Source of the DNA: Desulfobulbus sp.
GTDB lineage: Bacteria; Desulfobacterota; Desulfobulbia; Desulfobulbales; Desulfobulbaceae
Direction of reading: 5' to 3'
Assembly (NCBI GenBank): GCA_017998195.1
Contig: JAGODN010000011.1
Location: forward strand, 1 to 16,419
Length of the DNA: 16,419 bases
Shown here: one piece after another, positions 13,137 through 16,419 of the stretch
How the letters are laid out: the number at the start of each line of letters is the position of its first letter
How positions within the stretch are numbered: position 1 is the first letter of the stretch
Translations under genes and position numbers: made by a program
Notes under the pieces: model-generated
What the model saw: the letters and a program-made list of their open reading frames with translations, nothing else
Told to the model about the DNA's origin: nothing
The model's database searches: none

Positions 13137-14864
13137 GTGAAGAGTGATACCCTGTTGACCACATCCGTCCTGCCTGCCCGTTTCGCCACGGCAGTCCTTG
13201 TCCTTTTGACCATCCTGCTGGCCGGGCCCTTTGGTGGCCCGATCTTCTCCGGTGGTCCGGGCGCCCTGGCCGCCGAGGCTCCGGAACAGACGGCACCAGC
13301 CAGGCGCCAGGTGCTTTTCCTGCCCTTCTCGGTCGACATTCCCGGCTCCCACGCCTACCTGCGCAACGGCCTGGCCAGCATGCTGGCCAGCCGTCTGGCC
13401 ACCCGGGCGAACATCATCGCCGTGCCCCAGGGTGCGGCGACCGAGCAGATGGCCGCCGCGCTCAAGGCCGGCAACCACGAAGCGTTCGGCCAGCAGCTGC
13501 GGCAGTCCGGCGCGGACTACTTGGTCATGGGCTCGCTCGCGCCCGCCGACGAAAGCTTGCTGCTGACCAGTTACGTGTTCTCGAAAAACGCCGGCCAGGC
13601 GCCGCGCAAGTTCAGCCACACCCTGCCCGCCGTGGAAGGGGCCATGGGCGCCGTCGATGACCTGGCCTGGCAGATCAGCGGCACGGTCTTCGGCAAACCG
13701 CGGCCGGAGGAGGCCGCCGCCCCGGTGCAGGGTAAGGGCACGGCCGCCTTCCAGACCGCGCACCCGGAGCGCGCCTACCGTGAGAACCTTTTCGCCGGCA
13801 GCCTCGCCGGGCTGGAGGAGGGCGGCCGCTTCGAACTTGCGGCCAGCCACCGCAGCCGCAAGATGCCCATGGAACTGATGGACATGAACGCGGGCGATCT
13901 CGACGGCGACGGCACGGTCGAGATCGTTCTCCTGGCCCGCTCCGAACTGCTCCTCTATCGCTTCCGGGACGGCCAGTTCCAGCGGATCGCCGCCGCTCCC
14001 CTGCCCGATCACCTGCGCTACCATGGCGCCACCCTGGCGGACCTGAACGGCAACGGTCGCCAGGAAATCTACGTCAGCGCCAGCGCCGGCGAGGTGCCCG
14101 ATTCGAGTGTGTACGAGTGGGACGGCCACGCCCTGAGCCAGCTGTTCAGCGCGATCCGTTTCTACCTGCGCGCCATGGATGTTCCGGGTGAGGCACCGGT
14201 GCTCCTGGGGCAGTCGACCCTGGCCGGGGAACAGGGCGCAGGCGGAATCCGGCGGATGAGCCTCGACCCGCAGCACGGCATCGTTGCCGGCGAGGCGTAT
14301 CCCCTGCCCGCACCTTTCAACCTGTTCGACTTCGCCGTGGGCGACCTGGACGGCGATGGATCCCGGGAGGTTGTCGCCGTCAACGCGGACAACCGCATGC
14401 AGGTGTTCGCCGCCTCCGGGGCGCTGCTCTGGACCAGCACGGAACTTTACGGCGCCAGCGACAATTTCTTCGGCACCCTGACGAGCCAGTCGGATCTTGA
14501 GAAAAAAACGGTCTACGTCAACACCCGGATCATCCTCACCGATCTCGACAGTGACGGCAAAAATGATGTTCTGGTGGGCCGGAACCGCCTGGAAACCGTG
14601 GCCTTCATGCCCAACCTGCGGTACTTCGACGGCAGTTCGATCACCGCGCACCGGTGGGTCAACGGCGCCTTGACCCCTGTCTGGGAAACCCGCAAACTGC
14701 CCGGCTACACGGTCAACTACCAGGCGCTGCGCACGAACGAAGAGGGAGGCCACCTGCAACTGCTGTTTGCCGATACGGAAAAGGGCTTCCCGTTCATGTT
14801 CTGGCAATCGTCCGCCGCCGCCCTGAACCGCTATCTCCTGCGCACCGCGCCAGGTACCGAGTGA
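13137..14864 (+). CDS. Exported VCBS/FG-GAP repeat protein with N-terminal TolB/FlgT-like region
   Basis: 575 residues from GTG 13137, chosen because AGGAG lies 8 bases upstream and the signal peptide then starts cleanly. Hydrophobic residues about 16-30 are followed by a cleavage site near GALA-AEA, residue 45. Residues about 57-190 (VLFLPFSVDIPG...YLRNGLASMLASRLA, then GADYLVMGSLAP) resemble the alpha/beta N-terminal domains of TolB, FlgT and CsgG-like proteins. Four Asp-rich calcium-type loops follow in a beta-propeller region: DLDGDG (254-259), DLNGNG (302-307), DLDGDG (403-408) and DLDSDG (469-474), each followed by a short hydrophobic strand as in VCBS/FG-GAP repeats. Location is periplasm or cell surface; function unknown. 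An in-frame ATG at 13035 would add 34 residues ahead of the signal. Confidence 0.82.
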   Translation: MKSDTLLTTSVLPARFATAVLVLLTILLAGPFGGPIFSGGPGALAAEAPEQTAPARRQVLFLPFSVDIPGSHAYLRNGLASMLASRLATRANIIAVPQGAATEQMAAALKAGNHEAFGQQLRQSGADYLVMGSLAPADESLLLTSYVFSKNAGQAPRKFSHTLPAVEGAMGAVDDLAWQISGTVFGKPRPEEAAAPVQGKGTAAFQTAHPERAYRENLFAGSLAGLEEGGRFELAASHRSRKMPMELMDMNAGDLDGDGTVEIVLLARSELLLYRFRDGQFQRIAAAPLPDHLRYHGATLADLNGNGRQEIYVSASAGEVPDSSVYEWDGHALSQLFSAIRFYLRAMDVPGEAPVLLGQSTLAGEQGAGGIRRMSLDPQHGIVAGEAYPLPAPFNLFDFAVGDLDGDGSREVVAVNADNRMQVFAASGALLWTSTELYGASDNFFGTLTSQSDLEKKTVYVNTRIILTDLDSDGKNDVLVGRNRLETVAFMPNLRYFDGSSITAHRWVNGALTPVWETRKLPGYTVNYQALRTNEEGGHLQLLFADTEKGFPFMFWQSSAAALNRYLLRTAPGTE

Positions 14865-14882
14865 GCTGAACAACGGTCGTTG

Positions 14883-14915
14883 CCACCTGGCCCGCCTCTG
14901 CTGCGGGACAGGTGG
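14883..14915. other. Long GC-rich hairpin downstream of the VCBS-repeat gene
   Basis: CCACCTG (14883-14889) pairs with CAGGTGG (14909-14915), and inside it CCCGC pairs with GCGGG around a 7-base loop, with one G-A mismatch between the stems. It lies 18 bases after the stop codon at 14864. No T-tract follows on either strand, so it is more likely a 3'-end protecting or Rho-linked structure than an intrinsic terminator. The rest of 14865-15047 shows no convincing gene. Confidence 0.6.
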
Positions 14916-15047
14916 AAACACCGAATTTCCATCCCGTTTTCCAGTCCCGACACGGTCCGGCCGGTCTCGCCTTTTTTCCCCGCCCGGTGCGTCACAGCGC
15001 CCGCCTGCAGGGCCGGAGCACACCGGTTCTTGCCCGCACGCTCCCCG

Positions 15048-15084
15048 AGCCAGCAGACAACCTGCTGTTTTGCTGGCTGTTTTT
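15048..15084 (+). terminator. Rho-independent terminator ahead of the porin gene
   Basis: AGCCAGCA (15048-15055) pairs perfectly with TGCTGGCT (15071-15078), followed by GTTTTT (15079-15084). A competing smaller hairpin (CAGCAG with CTGCTG) lies inside the same arms. It ends 98 bases before the porin ATG and probably closes the transcript of the VCBS-repeat gene. Confidence 0.65.
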
Positions 15085-15105
15085 CCCTTGCTCGAATGCA
15101 ATAAA

Positions 15106-15173
15106 TTGATGCTTTTTTTTGAGGAACTCATTAAGAGACGGGGAACTTTTCCCCCATAACCTCAAAAAGGAGA
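15106..15173 (+). promoter_or_regulatory. Porin leader: possible promoter with a T8 tract, hairpin and Shine-Dalgarno
   Basis: A possible -35 TTGATG (15106-15111) is followed by C and eight Ts (15113-15120), and weak -10-like AT-rich sequence lies at 15129-15135 (17-18 bp spacing). A small hairpin GGGGAA/TTCCCC with a 3-base loop is at 15140-15154. A good Shine-Dalgarno AAGGAGA (15167-15173) sits 8 bases before the ATG. The Shine-Dalgarno is sure; the promoter is tentative. Confidence 0.35.
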
Positions 15174-15181
15174 CGATTCCC

Positions 15182-16419
15182 ATGAAGTACCTGCGCACCT
15201 CTCGCGGACACGCGGCTGCCGCCTCACTGCTGATGGCGGCGTCCTGCCTTGCCGGCACTGTCCATGCGGCCGACGCCGAGCAGACCAATCCGCTGCAGTT
15301 CTACACCGGCAGCAACAACAGTTATGCCAAGGCCACCCTCCAGGTCGAAGTCGGCCTGTTCGACCAGGGGAACTCCTGGTTCGGCAATTCCCGGGAGGCC
15401 CTCGGCGAGAAGTCCGATTCGTGGTGGGAGTCGCTCATCCGCCCGGGCCTCGAAGGCAGCTACTTCCTGCCCAACACCCAGGAGATCTACGGCCGGGTGG
15501 ACGCGGTCCAGGCCAACACCGGCGGCGGCCTGGATGCGGCCGCCTCCAACGCCGGCCTGGGTGATGTCAGTGACCTGCGCGTCGAGAACGCCTATGCCGG
15601 CTGGCGCTCGGGCAACCTGTTCAGTTCGCTCGGCGAGAACTTCCTCGACATCTCCTTCGGTCGCCAGCAGTACAAGGTGGGCGACGGTTTCCTGCTTTAC
15701 AGCTACGCCGGTTCCGGCGGCGACCGCGGTGCCTACTGGATCGGCGGACGCCGGGCGGCCGAGTATGCGGGCATCGTCCGCATGAAAACCGGCGGGCTGA
15801 ACGTCGACCTGGTCTACCTGGAGAACGACCCCATCTCCAACGACTCCACCGAACTGGGCGGGGCCACCGTCAACTACACCTTCAATGACAACGCCAGCAT
15901 CGGCGGCGGCCTCTACACCCTGGATTCGGACATCGACAGCCGGGACGGCATGAACGTCTTCGACATCCGCGGCGGGGTCAAGCCCTTTGCCGCGGCCAAC
16001 GGTCCGGAGGCCCTCCGGCCGCTACGTTTCGACGCCGAGTATGTCCACGAGGACCGGGACGACGGTTTCGACGCGGGCAACGGCTGGCACGTCACCACCT
16101 CCTACCAGTTCGAGCAGGTGGCCTGGCAGCCGACCCTGTCCTACCGGTACGCGAGTTTCGACGAGAACTACGACACCCTCTTCTACGGCTTCGCCGACTG
16201 GGGTTCGTGGTATCAGGGTGAAATCATCGGCGAGTACGTGCTGGGCAACTCCAACCTCGATTCGCACATGGTCAAGCTCAAGGTCCAGCCGCTCGAGCCC
16301 GTGGCCGTCAGCCTGTTCTACTACAACTTCACCATCCATGATGCCGGTGACTTCGGCGTCAAGGACGATGCCTACGCCGACGAACTGGACCTGGTCATCG
16401 ACTGGTCGGTCAACGACCA
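15182..16419 (+). CDS. Large outer-membrane porin-like beta-barrel (partial, runs off right edge)
   Basis: 412 codons are open from the ATG at 15182 to the window edge. The signal peptide MKYLRTSRGHAAAASLLMAA continues to a cleavage site near TVHA-ADAE (residue 29). The mature part has regularly spaced amphipathic aromatic strands and acidic turns: WESLIRPGLEGSYFLPN, YGRVDAVQANTGGG, LDISFGRQQYKVGDGFLLY, GAYWIGGRRAAEYAG, VDLVYLENDP, TTSYQFEQVAWQPTLSYRYA, VSLFYYNFTIHDAG. The GRQQ...GDGFLLY and WIGGR parts recall alginate-export-type (AlgE-like) barrels, but I cannot prove that subfamily or the substrate. A strong Shine-Dalgarno supports the start. It follows a terminator, so it is its own transcription unit. 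Confidence 0.85.
   Translation, partial: MKYLRTSRGHAAAASLLMAASCLAGTVHAADAEQTNPLQFYTGSNNSYAKATLQVEVGLFDQGNSWFGNSREALGEKSDSWWESLIRPGLEGSYFLPNTQEIYGRVDAVQANTGGGLDAAASNAGLGDVSDLRVENAYAGWRSGNLFSSLGENFLDISFGRQQYKVGDGFLLYSYAGSGGDRGAYWIGGRRAAEYAGIVRMKTGGLNVDLVYLENDPISNDSTELGGATVNYTFNDNASIGGGLYTLDSDIDSRDGMNVFDIRGGVKPFAAANGPEALRPLRFDAEYVHEDRDDGFDAGNGWHVTTSYQFEQVAWQPTLSYRYASFDENYDTLFYGFADWGSWYQGEIIGEYVLGNSNLDSHMVKLKVQPLEPVAVSLFYYNFTIHDAGDFGVKDDAYADELDLVIDWSVND

Noticed and set aside
15073..15090. Sigma-54-like TGGC...TTGC element before the porin
   Set aside because: The GG and GC dinucleotides are 13 bases apart, not the required 10, and the bases belong to the terminator stem.
14880..15109. Two short open frames (74 and 65 codons) after the VCBS gene
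   Set aside because: They run through a hairpin and a terminator, lack a Shine-Dalgarno, and overlap each other in different frames without recognisable content.
12966..15131. Minus-strand open frame of 721 codons, the longest in the window
   Set aside because: Antisense to the VCBS gene, which has a signal peptide and four DxDxDG loops. The shadow crosses the intergenic hairpin and terminator and is rich in Gly/Gln/Arg/His with no recognisable domain.

Overview
The window is GC-rich bacterial chromosome. It most resembles a sulfate-reducing or related member of the Desulfobacterota (former Deltaproteobacteria). That placement is an inference from four things: an adenylate kinase with a Cys-His-Cys-Cys lid like the one described in Desulfovibrio gigas, an ApgM-like enzyme beside homoserine dehydrogenase in the place of a classical ThrB, a CobA-HemD fusion beside hemC, and a Gram-negative envelope (phosphoheptose isomerase, outer-membrane barrels). 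No mobile element, CRISPR array or phage gene is visible.

The left third (1-6443) is read leftward and holds three blocks. The first is a branched-chain amino-acid ABC importer, livJ-livH-livM (livM runs off the left edge), with a candidate promoter and palindrome upstream and a very stable hairpin between livJ and livH. The second is a MarC-family membrane protein behind an initiator tRNA(fMet) that has a near-consensus promoter and a Rho-independent terminator. The third is the tightly packed set hom - apgM-like (probable homoserine kinase) - ybgC-type thioesterase, driven by a good sigma-70 promoter at 6498-6526. Here hom and the ApgM-like enzyme would supply two steps of threonine synthesis.

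From 6748 onward every gene is read rightward. adk stands alone and ends in a strong terminator. A gmhA-type sedoheptulose-7-phosphate isomerase follows at once, then a conserved-looking protein I cannot name, hemC (ATGA overlap with that protein) and a cobA-hemD fusion. Together hemC and cobA-hemD take porphobilinogen to precorrin-2, the branch point to siroheme, cobalamin and, in many anaerobes, heme by the siroheme route. A small protein overlapping the 3' end of cobA-hemD is a clear bacterial CULT-domain protein, the fold of the thalidomide-binding domain of human cereblon, with all four zinc cysteines and all three cage tryptophans present. It is the most striking gene here.

The right end (12199-16419) encodes three exported proteins: a small probable outer-membrane barrel with its own promoter, a VCBS/FG-GAP repeat protein with an N-terminal TolB/FlgT-like region, and a large porin-like barrel that runs off the right edge. 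Two stretches longer than 300 bases lack genes: 6444-6747 (the divergent hom/adk control region) and 14865-15181 (hairpins, a terminator and the porin leader).
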